From Candidatus Cloacimonadota bacterium (GTDB taxonomy: Bacteria; Cloacimonadota; Cloacimonadia; Cloacimonadales; Cloacimonadaceae), in NCBI GenBank assembly GCA_023228125.1, contig JALOBT010000016.1, forward strand, positions 1 to 50,895: DNA of 50,895 nt, given 5' to 3'. Below the pieces are notes generated by a model that saw only the letters and a list, made by a program, of their open reading frames with translations, made no database searches and was not told the DNA's origin. Made by a program: the position numbers and the translations under genes. Position 1 is the first letter of the stretch; the number at the start of each line of letters is the position of its first letter. Below, piece after piece: positions 43,879 to 50,895 of this stretch.

Positions 43879-44309
43879 CAGGCATCATCATCGTCGTCTT
43901 CATCATCGTTTTCGATATCGATATCGTCGTCGTCTTCCAGATCTGCAAAGGGGTCTTTCACCTCTTCCAGACTATCGTATTCGCTGATATCCGTGGCTTC
44001 AATCTCTTTGACAAACTTGGCGGAATCATCGATGGTCTCTTCACCAAATTCGAGAATGTCGTCATCATCTTCATACAAGGCGCGTTCGGCGGCCAGGATG
44101 CGTTCGGCTTCTTCCAATTCGGACATGTAATCCGGCACTTCATTGTCGGAAACGTGTTCCATCGCCAGGACAGTCAGCTTTTTGTTGAACTTCTGTTTGA
44201 CGAAGGTAGGGAATTGGTTGATCCGATGCGCTTCCAGCTTGGAAAGCAGACAGTATAAATAGTTGATATTGCCTTTTTCAAGGAAGTTTTCAATCTTTTC
44301 ATCAATCAT
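43878..44309 (-). CDS. rpoZ: Probable divergent RNA polymerase omega subunit
   Basis: The protein has 143 residues; the ATG at 44309 follows AGGAG by 8 bases. It sits directly after gmk, the classical gmk-rpoZ arrangement. YLYCLLSKLEAHRINQFPTF and KKLTVLAMEHVSDNEVPDYM are consistent with the omega fold (a conserved helix, then a strand ending in a small-protein edge). The usual AAKRARQ signature is not evident. The C-terminal half is very acidic, ending in a run of aspartates. If not omega, it is an acidic protein of unknown function. Confidence 0.5.
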   Translation of the reverse strand: MIDEKIENFLEKGNINYLYCLLSKLEAHRINQFPTFVKQKFNKKLTVLAMEHVSDNEVPDYMSELEEAERILAAERALYEDDDDILEFGEETIDDSAKFVKEIEATDISEYDSLEEVKDPFADLEDDDDIDIENDDEDDDDDA

Positions 44310-44956
44310 GTTTTTTTCTCCTGTTGCAGGAATTCCTGCCTGGGGCTGTGGTATCTGCATACCCGGTTTTCTTCGGCCTTGATAATGGCCATCACGTAGT
44401 CTGCGGCTTGATCCAGATCATCGTTTATCACCAGATAATCATAATCCGGAATACTGTCCAGTTCTTTTTCTGCGGTGTCCAGCCTGCGCTGAATAGCCTC
44501 TGCACTATCCGTTCCCCGCTTGATCAGGCGTTCTTTGAGCACCTCCATCGAGGGCGGGATAATGAAGATCTTCACATAAGGCACCGCCGTAGCGCTGATC
44601 TGCGCTGTTCCCTGCACGTCGATATCCATGATCACATGGTGCCCCAGCTTCAGCCGGGACTGGATATAGCTGATCGAGGTGCCATACCAACTGTGGCCAA
44701 AGACCTTAGCGTGCTCCAGAAAGTCCCCTTGGGCAATGCGGGTTTCAAAATCAGCTTCGTCTATAAAGTGATAATGAACCCCGTTTTGCTCGGTTCCTCG
44801 CGGAGCCCGCGTGGTATAGCTTACCGAATAATCGATATTATCCGCCTTCTTCAGGATTTCATTCAAAATCGTGCTCTTCCCGCCTCCCGAAGGAGCGGAG
44901 AGGATGATCAGAAAGCTGGAGCTTTTTTCTATCAAAGTTCGGCCGCGTAGTCGCAA
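44306..44956 (-). CDS. gmk: Guanylate kinase
   Basis: The protein has 216 residues. It phosphorylates GMP to GDP. The P-loop SAPSGGGKST is near residue 20. The GMP-binding region has VSYTTRAPRGTEQNGVHYHF. IMDIDVQGTAQI and IPPSMEVLKERLIKRGTD complete the pattern. The start at 44956 is TTG without a strong ribosome site. A second TTG (at about 44932) just before the P-loop is an alternative, so the start is uncertain. Confidence 0.92.
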   Translation of the reverse strand: MRLRGRTLIEKSSSFLIILSAPSGGGKSTILNEILKKADNIDYSVSYTTRAPRGTEQNGVHYHFIDEADFETRIAQGDFLEHAKVFGHSWYGTSISYIQSRLKLGHHVIMDIDVQGTAQISATAVPYVKIFIIPPSMEVLKERLIKRGTDSAEAIQRRLDTAEKELDSIPDYDYLVINDDLDQAADYVMAIIKAEENRVCRYHSPRQEFLQQEKKT

Positions 44957-44957
44957 T

Positions 44958-45338
44958 TTATTCGGGTATGACTTTCTTATATTCTACTGCACTTAAAAGA
45001 TTGTCCAGCTCATCTTTGTCGCTCATCCGGATCTTCATAATCCAGCCATCTTCGTAAGGGGAAGTGTTCATCAGATCCGGGCTATCTTCCAAGTCCGAAT
45101 TGCGTTCAACGACTTTCCCGGAAAGCGGGGAAATCATGTCTTCCACAGCTTTTACGGCTTCGATAGAGCCACAAGGCTCGCCAGAGGACACTTTCATGCC
45201 CACTTCAGGCAGCTCGACAAAGACAATGTCGCCCAGCTCGTGTTGTGCAAAATCACTGATCCCGACGGTGGCGATATCGCCATCGACTCTCACCCATTCG
45301 TGACTTTCAGTGTAGTATAAATCTTCGATAATATTCAT
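44958..45338 (-). CDS. gcvH: Glycine cleavage system H protein
   Basis: The protein has 126 residues. It is the lipoylated carrier of the glycine cleavage system. The lipoyl lysine is K63 in SIEAVKAVEDM. The N-terminal SHEWVRVDGDIATVGISDFA and central GDIVFVELPEVG are characteristic. The P, T and L components are not in the window. A hairpin lies between it and tnaA. Confidence 0.93.
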   Translation of the reverse strand: MNIIEDLYYTESHEWVRVDGDIATVGISDFAQHELGDIVFVELPEVGMKVSSGEPCGSIEAVKAVEDMISPLSGKVVERNSDLEDSPDLMNTSPYEDGWIMKIRMSDKDELDNLLSAVEYKKVIPE

Positions 45339-45383
45339 GGTTCTCTCCTGATCTTAGTTTTATCATCTTAAGCCAAAACTGCA

Positions 45384-45419
45384 AGCTGCCACATTGTGTC
45401 AAGTGCAAAAGTGGCAGCT
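45384..45419 (-). terminator. Hairpin downstream of tnaA
   Basis: AGCTGCCAC pairs with GTGGCAGCT with an 18-base loop, directly after the tnaA stop in the minus direction. The following T-tract is weak. A TTGACA on the minus strand lies in the loop and could serve gcvH. Confidence 0.5.
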
Positions 45420-45434
45420 GCTTATCTTTCTTAG

Positions 45435-46811
45435 TTACAAGGCTTCAAAAGTAGCGGTGAAGTGGCGCATTATCGGTGCTTCATACTTGATCTTGAGCCC
45501 GCGATAATCCTCACGTTTGGCCCAGATTTGGCCCAGTGCCCAAGCCACTATGTCCATGTGATTATTGGTATATACACGGCGGGGGATGGCCAGGCGAAGC
45601 AGTTCCATCTTGGGAATGCGCTCCACACGGGTCTCAGGATCCCGGTCTGCGAGCACAGTGCCGATTTCCACTCCGCGCACGCCTGCTTCCACATATAGTG
45701 CCACACCCAAAACCTGGGCTGGATACTGAGTTTGCGGAATCTGGGGGAAAAAGCTTTTGGCATCCACATAAATGGCGTGGCCACCGGCAGGTTTTACGAT
45801 GGGAATACCGAGCTTGGTGATCTCATCACCCAAATATTTCACCTGAGAAATCCGAGCCTGAAGATAATCAAATTCCGTGCTTTCCATCAGACCTGCAGCC
45901 AGAGCTTCCATATCCCGTCCGCTCATGCCGCCATAGGTGATGTAGCCTTCAAACATGATGCTGAAGGTGCAGCACTGGCGGTAAATCTCTTCACTTCTGA
46001 GGCCAATGAATCCGCCCATATTGACGATGGCGTCTTTTTTCGCACTCATGGTCATGCCATCAGCATAGCTAAACATCTGCTTCACAATCTCTTTGATGCT
46101 TTTGTCCTGATAGCCTTCTTCACGAATTTTGATGAAATAGGCGTTTTCGGCAAAGCGCGCAGAATCGAAGATCAGAGGGATCTTATGCTGCTTGCAGACT
46201 TCCGAGACGGCCTTGATATTGGCCATGGAGACTGGCTGTCCACCTCCGGTATTGCAGGTGACGGTGAGAACCACAAAGGGAATCTTCTGAGCACCGTGCT
46301 GGCTGATGCAAGCCTTGAGCTTGGCGATATCGACATTACCCTTGAAAGGCAACTGGGAATCCATGTCCGAGGCTTCATCGATGGTGCAATCTACCGCAGT
46401 GGCATGACGAAATTCGATGTGCCCCTTGGTGGTATCAAAATGAGCATTTCCGGGCACGACGTCTTGGGCTTTCAGCATGGCCGAAAACAGCACGTTTTCT
46501 GCCGCTCTGCCCTGATGAGTGGGCATAATGTATTCGAAGCCCAGAAGCTCCTGAATAGTCTTTTTCATGCGTAAAAAGCTGCGGCTTCCGGCATAGCTTT
46601 CGTCGCCCAGCATGAGGGCAGACCACTGTCTATCACTCATGGCATTGGTTCCGGAATCTGTGATCAGATCGATATAAACGTCTTCTGCGTCCAGGCTGAA
46701 GAGGTTATATTGGGCCTCTTTGATCTTAGCTGCACGTTGCTCTTTGTTCAGGATTTTCAGGGGCTCCACCATCTTGATGCGCCAGGGTTCGGCGTAAGGC
46801 TGCTTGTTCAT
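45435..46811 (-). CDS. tnaA: Tryptophanase
   Basis: The protein has 458 residues. It cleaves tryptophan to indole, pyruvate and ammonia using PLP. The PLP lysine is the second Lys of MSAKKDAIVNMGG (about K259). ITDSGTNAMSDRQW, MPTHQGRAAEN, TVTCNTGGGQPVSMANIKAV, FDSARFAENAYFIK and RLAIPRRVYTNNHMD match the family. Residues such as FDTTKGH and the AGGHAIYVDA stretch favour tryptophanase over tyrosine phenol-lyase, which is close in sequence. The ATG at 46811 follows GGAGAAC. An upstream TTGACA at 46891-46896 (minus) may be its promoter. Confidence 0.9.
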   Translation of the reverse strand: MNKQPYAEPWRIKMVEPLKILNKEQRAAKIKEAQYNLFSLDAEDVYIDLITDSGTNAMSDRQWSALMLGDESYAGSRSFLRMKKTIQELLGFEYIMPTHQGRAAENVLFSAMLKAQDVVPGNAHFDTTKGHIEFRHATAVDCTIDEASDMDSQLPFKGNVDIAKLKACISQHGAQKIPFVVLTVTCNTGGGQPVSMANIKAVSEVCKQHKIPLIFDSARFAENAYFIKIREEGYQDKSIKEIVKQMFSYADGMTMSAKKDAIVNMGGFIGLRSEEIYRQCCTFSIMFEGYITYGGMSGRDMEALAAGLMESTEFDYLQARISQVKYLGDEITKLGIPIVKPAGGHAIYVDAKSFFPQIPQTQYPAQVLGVALYVEAGVRGVEIGTVLADRDPETRVERIPKMELLRLAIPRRVYTNNHMDIVAWALGQIWAKREDYRGLKIKYEAPIMRHFTATFEAL

Positions 46812-47039
46812 GTGTTCTCCATATATCTTATTTTTTATCGTATTCAAAAGTTATTTAAGTTTAAAAGCAAAGTCCAGCACAGGCATTTTGTGTCAAATCT
46901 TTTTTGCTTTATGGGCAGATATCGCCCAGAAGATGATCCAGCTCTAATGATCTATAGTAAGCTATTTTATCAAGGAGAAAAGGCAGTTTTACGTTCATCT
47001 CGCACCCATGCGGCCATCACGCTTCAAACATAGTTTAGG

Positions 47040-47073
47040 CTCGAGATGACTTGAGTTTTCGAGTCAGCTCGAG
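47040..47073. repeat. CTCGAG palindrome, copy 2
   Basis: CTCGAGATGACTTGAG is followed by TTTT and CGAGTCAGCTCGAG, an inverted repeat with a few mismatches related to the arms at 34039-34088. Confidence 0.6.
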
Positions 47074-47284
47074 TGGAAAACATATTATCAGCAAATCAAT
47101 GGCATGGGCGTCCTATGGCTGATAATAAGGATTTCATTCCGGGCAATACTTTTAGAAAACCGTCCTAATCTTAAACCTTGAAAACCGCTTCAGATCCGGT
47201 TGATCCACCCAATCCGCCCGATCTGTGTTCTATAGCAAAATATCCTCAGTAGATCTTTCGCAGGAACGGCGTCCTGCGCTACGA

Positions 47285-47316
47285 TAAAACGCTAAAACGC
47301 TAAAACCTTAAAACGA
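47285..47316. repeat. TAAAACGC octamer array
   Basis: Four eight-base units (TAAAACGC, TAAAACGC, TAAAACCT, TAAAACGA) in tandem. An inverted copy is at about 24806-24833. Confidence 0.7.
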
Positions 47317-47331
47317 GAATCCACAAATCGA

Positions 47332-47360
47332 TTGACAATAAATACCCCTTATTTTAACTT
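47332..47360 (+). promoter_or_regulatory. Putative promoter of the repeat-protein gene
   Basis: TTGACA (47332-47337), 17 bases, TAACTTT, about 18 bases before the start codon at 47378. Confidence 0.45.
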
Positions 47361-47377
47361 TACCCTATGAGGATTAA

Positions 47378-49840
47378 ATGAAGCTTTATCACCCCCTTAG
47401 CCATGGGTTTATCGTGCTGATCGCGCTTGCTATGATGTTGAGTGCAGGCCTGCTGAATGCCGATAAAATACTATCAGATCAGGAAATGGATGCCTTGTCC
47501 AGCCTTTTGGCGGAGCAGGATCTGAACCTGTCCCATACCGAGTTTTATCGGGATTGGGACCCCTATACCAAAGCCAAAACCACCTGGCATATGAATATCT
47601 TGCAAAAAGGTTTGGGAGCAAACCATCAAATTGAAGAGCTGCGCGCGCTGATGGCTGCCCAGGATTGGGACGCTATGCTCCGGCATTTTGCAGATATAGC
47701 CTGGGAAATTGAGCCTACTCCGAAGCCAGCAAAAGCGCTGGACTTCAAGAATCCCAGAGCGCTATTTCGCTATGTGGAAGCGGCTTATGATGAGATCTCC
47801 CAAGATCTTGAGGCCAGTTTCGCTGCTCTTTCAGCCTCGCAGGCCGATAGCCTGTCCGCTTTTTTGTTTTTGGTGATGAGCGAAAGCGAGAATGAGGAGG
47901 ATTATCGCAAGTATCTACAGAAGAATAAGCTGCCCTATCTGGAAGAGATTGATATCGAATACTATATCCCTCTTTTGGAAAAGCTGGATTTTGCCCGTCT
48001 GGGGCAGGCCGCTATGTCCATGCGCGCTCTTTATACCCAGGTCTCGGGCTACCGTCCTTTGAACAAAAAAAGCACGCTCTACAAAAGCAAATACGGCCTC
48101 ATGATCATCGGTAGTAAAAACGCAGATCACTATAGTCCGGCCACAGTCAAAGCTTTGAAAGACAATCCTGTATGCCTGCTCATCGAGCCCGCGGGCAATG
48201 ATATCTATGAGCTGCCTCTGACCACCGGACGGGGTCACCCATTTCTGCTGCATATAGATCATCAGGGCGATGATATTTATCGCTCTGGAGAGCCTTGCTT
48301 CTTTGCTTTTCGGGGGATCGTGCTTTCCAGTGATCTACAGGGTGACGACATTTATCAATTGGGCGACTTTTCCTTCGCCTCAGCTCTGGGTGTTCAGATG
48401 CACATAGACGCATGTGGAGATGATACTTACCGTGGTGGACTCTTCTCTCAGGGAGCCGGAATCGCCGGTCTCAGTTTGCTCATTGATGAAGAGGGAAACG
48501 ATGCTTACAGTGCTCACGCTTGTGCCCAGGCCTTTGGTTCTACTTATGGTGCCGGGGTCTTGGCGGATTATGCAGGCGCTGATACTTACTATTTGGGTGG
48601 CAAATACTTACATGCTCCACTCATGCCCAATGACTACCGCACTATGGGTCAGGGTATGGGCTACGGTATGCGCCCCTACCTGGCTGGCGGACTGGGCTTT
48701 TTGTATGATAAAGATGGCAACGACAAGTATTTGGGCGGAGTTTATGCGCAGGGCGTGGGCTATTGGTATAGCAGCGGAGTGCTGATCGATGAAGGCGGAA
48801 ATGACGTCTATAATGCGATTTACTATCCCCAGGGCTCCGGCATTCACATGGCCGCTGGCGTCCTCTATGACCATGCGGGAGATGATGCTTATTACAGCCG
48901 CCACGGACCCGGACAGGGTGCCGGACACGACTGGAGCTTTGGCATGTTGATAGATAGCGCCGGTAATGACGCTTATTCCATTGAAGGTGGAGGCGGTGTG
49001 GGCCTCACAAATTCCCTGGGCGTCTTTGTGGATAAATCCGGAGACGACCGCTATGAACGCAAAAATCCCCAAAACTACGGCAGTGCCAATTTCGCCCGTA
49101 ATACCGGAGGCATCGGCCTCTTTTTGGATGCCGGCGGAGAAGACAGCTATCCTGCTGAAGACATGACAAATAACAGCTCCTGGAACAAGGGTAAATACGG
49201 CATGGGCCAAGACCTGGAGCTCAACTCCGTAGCCGAGCAGAAAGAAGAGGTCAAATACGAACAGGATCCGCCTCCTGCTGCGGATGCGCCCATCAAAGAG
49301 ATTTTTGCGGCTGCTTCCGAATGGGAAGTGGGCTCCTGCGTGGATAGAGTTCGCGCTGCCCGCATTATCCTTATCGATCGTGCCGAAGAGGCTGCCCCTT
49401 ACATCCTGGAGCACAAACTGGCCAATAATTCCGCCCTCGAATACCGGGCTTTGGAAGCTTTTACCAAGGCCAATACAGACTTTAGCGATCTGCTGCTGAA
49501 CTACGCAGACGATCCCGATTCTCTCAAAGCCAAGACGGCAATCTCGCTGCTGGCCGGCGAAAAAGACCTGCGCCTGCTGCCTTATATTCAGCAACATCTG
49601 GCCGCAGAAAGATACCTCGCCACCTGCATTTCGGTCTTGGGAAATCTGGATGACCCCCGCAGTCTCCAGCTTCTCATAGCCCAGCAAAATCAAGATAATG
49701 AACGCCTCCGCTTTCTCGTGGTTCGCGCCCTGAGCAGGCACAGCAGTGAGGCCGCAAAAATAGCGCTTGAATCTTTTCAGAATGACGAATCCTTCCTGAT
49801 TCAAGCCTTAATCCGTAATCTGCCAAAGGAAAAACCATGA
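47378..49840 (+). CDS. Exported protein with about twelve G-D/N-D-x-Y repeats and C-terminal HEAT-like repeats
   Basis: The protein has 820 residues. It starts with a signal peptide-like segment (GFIVLIALAMMLSAGLLNA). After a helical region (to about 270) come at least twelve glycine-rich units built on G(D/N/E/A)D-x-Y, such as QGDDIYRSGEP, CGDDTYRGG, EGNDAYSAHA, DGNDKYLGG, GGNDVYN and SGDDRYERK. These are spaced roughly 25-45 residues apart, with recurrent QGxGxxxxAGVLxD strands between them. From about 640 to 820, helical repeats (AAPYILEHKLANNSALEYRA, ISLLAGEKDLRLLPYIQ) look like HEAT/PBS-type. The acidic turns might bind calcium. I recognise no characterised family with this combination. 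Its stop overlaps the rsmG start. Confidence 0.8.
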   Translation: MKLYHPLSHGFIVLIALAMMLSAGLLNADKILSDQEMDALSSLLAEQDLNLSHTEFYRDWDPYTKAKTTWHMNILQKGLGANHQIEELRALMAAQDWDAMLRHFADIAWEIEPTPKPAKALDFKNPRALFRYVEAAYDEISQDLEASFAALSASQADSLSAFLFLVMSESENEEDYRKYLQKNKLPYLEEIDIEYYIPLLEKLDFARLGQAAMSMRALYTQVSGYRPLNKKSTLYKSKYGLMIIGSKNADHYSPATVKALKDNPVCLLIEPAGNDIYELPLTTGRGHPFLLHIDHQGDDIYRSGEPCFFAFRGIVLSSDLQGDDIYQLGDFSFASALGVQMHIDACGDDTYRGGLFSQGAGIAGLSLLIDEEGNDAYSAHACAQAFGSTYGAGVLADYAGADTYYLGGKYLHAPLMPNDYRTMGQGMGYGMRPYLAGGLGFLYDKDGNDKYLGGVYAQGVGYWYSSGVLIDEGGNDVYNAIYYPQGSGIHMAAGVLYDHAGDDAYYSRHGPGQGAGHDWSFGMLIDSAGNDAYSIEGGGGVGLTNSLGVFVDKSGDDRYERKNPQNYGSANFARNTGGIGLFLDAGGEDSYPAEDMTNNSSWNKGKYGMGQDLELNSVAEQKEEVKYEQDPPPAADAPIKEIFAAASEWEVGSCVDRVRAARIILIDRAEEAAPYILEHKLANNSALEYRALEAFTKANTDFSDLLLNYADDPDSLKAKTAISLLAGEKDLRLLPYIQQHLAAERYLATCISVLGNLDDPRSLQLLIAQQNQDNERLRFLVVRALSRHSSEAAKIALESFQNDESFLIQALIRNLPKEKP

Positions 49841-50478
49841 TCGAAGAAAAACAAATATTTGAAGACTATCTCACCCAGCTCAGGCTGCCGGAGATCCCGC
49901 GTTTGATGGGACAATTTGAACACTATCACAAGCTTTTGAGCACGTTAAATCGCGATGTCAATCTAATCTCCCGCAAAATGCACCCGGATCATTATTGGGT
50001 GCAGCATTTCCTTGACAGCCTGATGATAATAGAATGTGTGGACTTTATAGATCAGACTGTGCTGGACTTCGGTTCGGGCGGCGGCCTGCCTGGCATTCCC
50101 ATCAAGCTGGTGGTTCCAGAGTGTGAGATGGTGCTACTGGATAGCATCAACAAAAAGACCAAGGCTTTGACCGAGATCATTCAAGGGCTGTCTTTACCGA
50201 AAATCAGTGTGGAGTGCTCCCGCTTGGAGGATTATGCCTTCACGCCGAGGCGTCCGAGCTTTGATTACATCCTCTGCCGGGCAGTTCCTTTGCAGGAGCG
50301 GTATTACTCGCCCCTCCGCAGGCTGCTAAAGCCTTCCGGGCATTTGGTGATGTACAAATCCCGCACTATGGACGATCTGAAGGATATCCGCTATGAGGAG
50401 ATTCTGCTGCGCACAGACGATATTCTGGGGCAGCGGCGGCTGATCAAAATAGCGCAGCGCGATCTGATGAAACGCTAA
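49837..50478 (+). CDS. rsmG: 16S rRNA m7G527 methyltransferase RsmG
   Basis: The protein has 213 residues. It methylates G527 of 16S rRNA using S-adenosylmethionine. NLISRKMHPDHYWVQHFLDS is the family N-terminal signature, and VLDFGSGGGLPGIPIKL is the SAM-binding motif. CRAVPLQERY and LVMYKS follow. The gene is followed by parA, the usual rsmG-parA-parB order near a chromosome origin. The start overlaps the upstream repeat-protein gene. Confidence 0.95.
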   Translation: MIEEKQIFEDYLTQLRLPEIPRLMGQFEHYHKLLSTLNRDVNLISRKMHPDHYWVQHFLDSLMIIECVDFIDQTVLDFGSGGGLPGIPIKLVVPECEMVLLDSINKKTKALTEIIQGLSLPKISVECSRLEDYAFTPRRPSFDYILCRAVPLQERYYSPLRRLLKPSGHLVMYKSRTMDDLKDIRYEEILLRTDDILGQRRLIKIAQRDLMKR

Positions 50479-50503
50479 GAATAAGGACGCACAAAAATAG
50501 AAT

Positions 50504-50895
50504 ATGGCAAAAATAATAACGATAGTAAATCAAAAAGGTGGAGTGGGTAAGACCACCACCACGGTGAATCTGGCAGCCGGTTTGGCGATCCTGGAAAAAC
50601 GCACTCTGCTCATAGATTTTGACCCTCAGGGCAATGCTACCAGCGGAGTGGGGATCAATAAAGACAAGGTAAAACTGCAAATTTACGATGCTCTGATCGG
50701 CCGGGTTTCGCTTAATGATTGCATCCTGCCCACCGATACGCAAAATCTGTACTGCGTGCCGGGAAACATCGATCTCACCGGTGCGGAAATCGAGCTCGTG
50801 CATGAGTTTGCGCGGGAACATAAGCTCAAGGAAGCCCTGCAAAGCATCCTGAATGATTGGGATTATATCCTCATAGATTGCCCTCCTTCTTTGGG
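50504..50895 (+). CDS. parA: ParA/Soj chromosome-partitioning ATPase, 3' end outside window
   Basis: The first 130 residues are visible. IVNQKGGVGKTTTTVNLAAG is the deviant Walker A (KGGxGKT), LLIDFDPQGNATSG the A' motif, and YILIDCPPSLG the Walker B. ParA acts with ParB in chromosome segregation. The ATG at 50504 is 25 bases after rsmG. Confidence 0.95.
   Translation, partial: MAKIITIVNQKGGVGKTTTTVNLAAGLAILEKRTLLIDFDPQGNATSGVGINKDKVKLQIYDALIGRVSLNDCILPTDTQNLYCVPGNIDLTGAEIELVHEFAREHKLKEALQSILNDWDYILIDCPPSL

Larger units (their letters stand above)
46812..47331. other. Repeat-bearing gap
   Basis: No gene is supported. It holds the tnaA upstream region with a minus-strand TTGACA (46896-46891). 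It also contains the CTCGAG palindrome at 47040-47073, decamers of the ATCCG type at about 47190-47222, a GCAGGA-acggcg-TCCTGC hairpin at about 47261-47281, and four TAAAACGC octamers at 47285-47316. Confidence 0.5.

Noticed and set aside
48608..49804. A 398-codon open frame antisense to the repeat-protein gene
   Set aside because: Its glycine/alanine-rich content mirrors the repeat units of the sense gene, and it has no ribosome site or family motif. The sense frame has a signal peptide and neighbours in operon order.

Overview
The window looks like chromosomal DNA of an anaerobic, amino-acid-fermenting member of the FCB superphylum, most likely Cloacimonadota (the Candidatus Cloacimonas group). 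The evidence is indirect. Secreted proteins carry Por/T9SS-type C-terminal sorting tails. There is an anaerobe-style oxygen-defence cluster (desulfoferrodoxin, rubrerythrin, rubredoxin, ferritin-like). Genes for tryptophanase, glutamate-semialdehyde dehydrogenase and an iron alcohol dehydrogenase point to amino-acid metabolism. Putative promoters end in a TAnnTTG-like element that recalls the Bacteroidetes -7 box. No rRNA or other taxonomic marker is present, so this assignment is inferred.

Layout. 1-2539: the N-terminal part of a huge membrane glycosyltransferase of the cyclic beta-1,2-glucan synthase type, cut by the window edge. 2540-18465: an accessory, defence-like island. It holds a tight four-gene minus-strand operon (226-aa unknown protein, AAA+ ATPase, DnaE-derived PHP protein, PD-(D/E)XK-like protein), a sorting-tail beta-helix protein, a YhcG-type nuclease, several gene scars, and a damaged type I restriction-modification locus (HsdM, a RhuM/HsdM chimera, RhuM, an HsdS stub, RmuC). 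18696-24806: an SDR oxidoreductase, a small secreted protein, adenosine deaminase, a GmhA-like isomerase, a secreted endonuclease I and two further exported proteins. 24807-25743: a long repeat-bearing gap and two nearly identical tRNA-Val genes. 25754-33949: patatin, a DUF5658-like protein, recJ, a lipoprotein, lnt, a MerR regulator, glyQ, a nucleotidyltransferase-like protein and an N-formylglutamate amidohydrolase. 34238-37620: a membrane protein gene with an in-frame stop, then the oxygen-defence cluster and tsaB. 37702-40784: an amino-acid/alcohol oxidation group. 40787-46811 (minus): HAD phosphatase, pyridoxamine kinase, metallophosphoesterase, type 4 uracil-DNA glycosylase, a probable divergent RNA polymerase omega, gmk, gcvH and tnaA. 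47378-50895: a large exported repeat protein, rsmG and the start of parA/soj.

How the genes work together. The strongest candidate for an undescribed system is the operon at 3353-8168. Its four genes abut, overlap by 4 bases or lie 8 bases apart. Its third gene appears to be a DNA polymerase III alpha subunit cut down to the PHP domain plus a decayed palm that lacks the catalytic aspartates. It is combined with an AAA+ motor and a nuclease-like protein, and lies beside restriction-modification genes. I infer a nucleic-acid surveillance or antiphage role; nothing in the sequence proves it.

The intergenic DNA carries several families of short dispersed repeats (octamer/nonamer arrays, ATCCGTGTG decamers, GGAACGGCGTCC hairpins, CTCGAG palindromes). 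A recurrent TTGACA-N17/18-TAnnTTG-like motif lies ahead of several transcription units.
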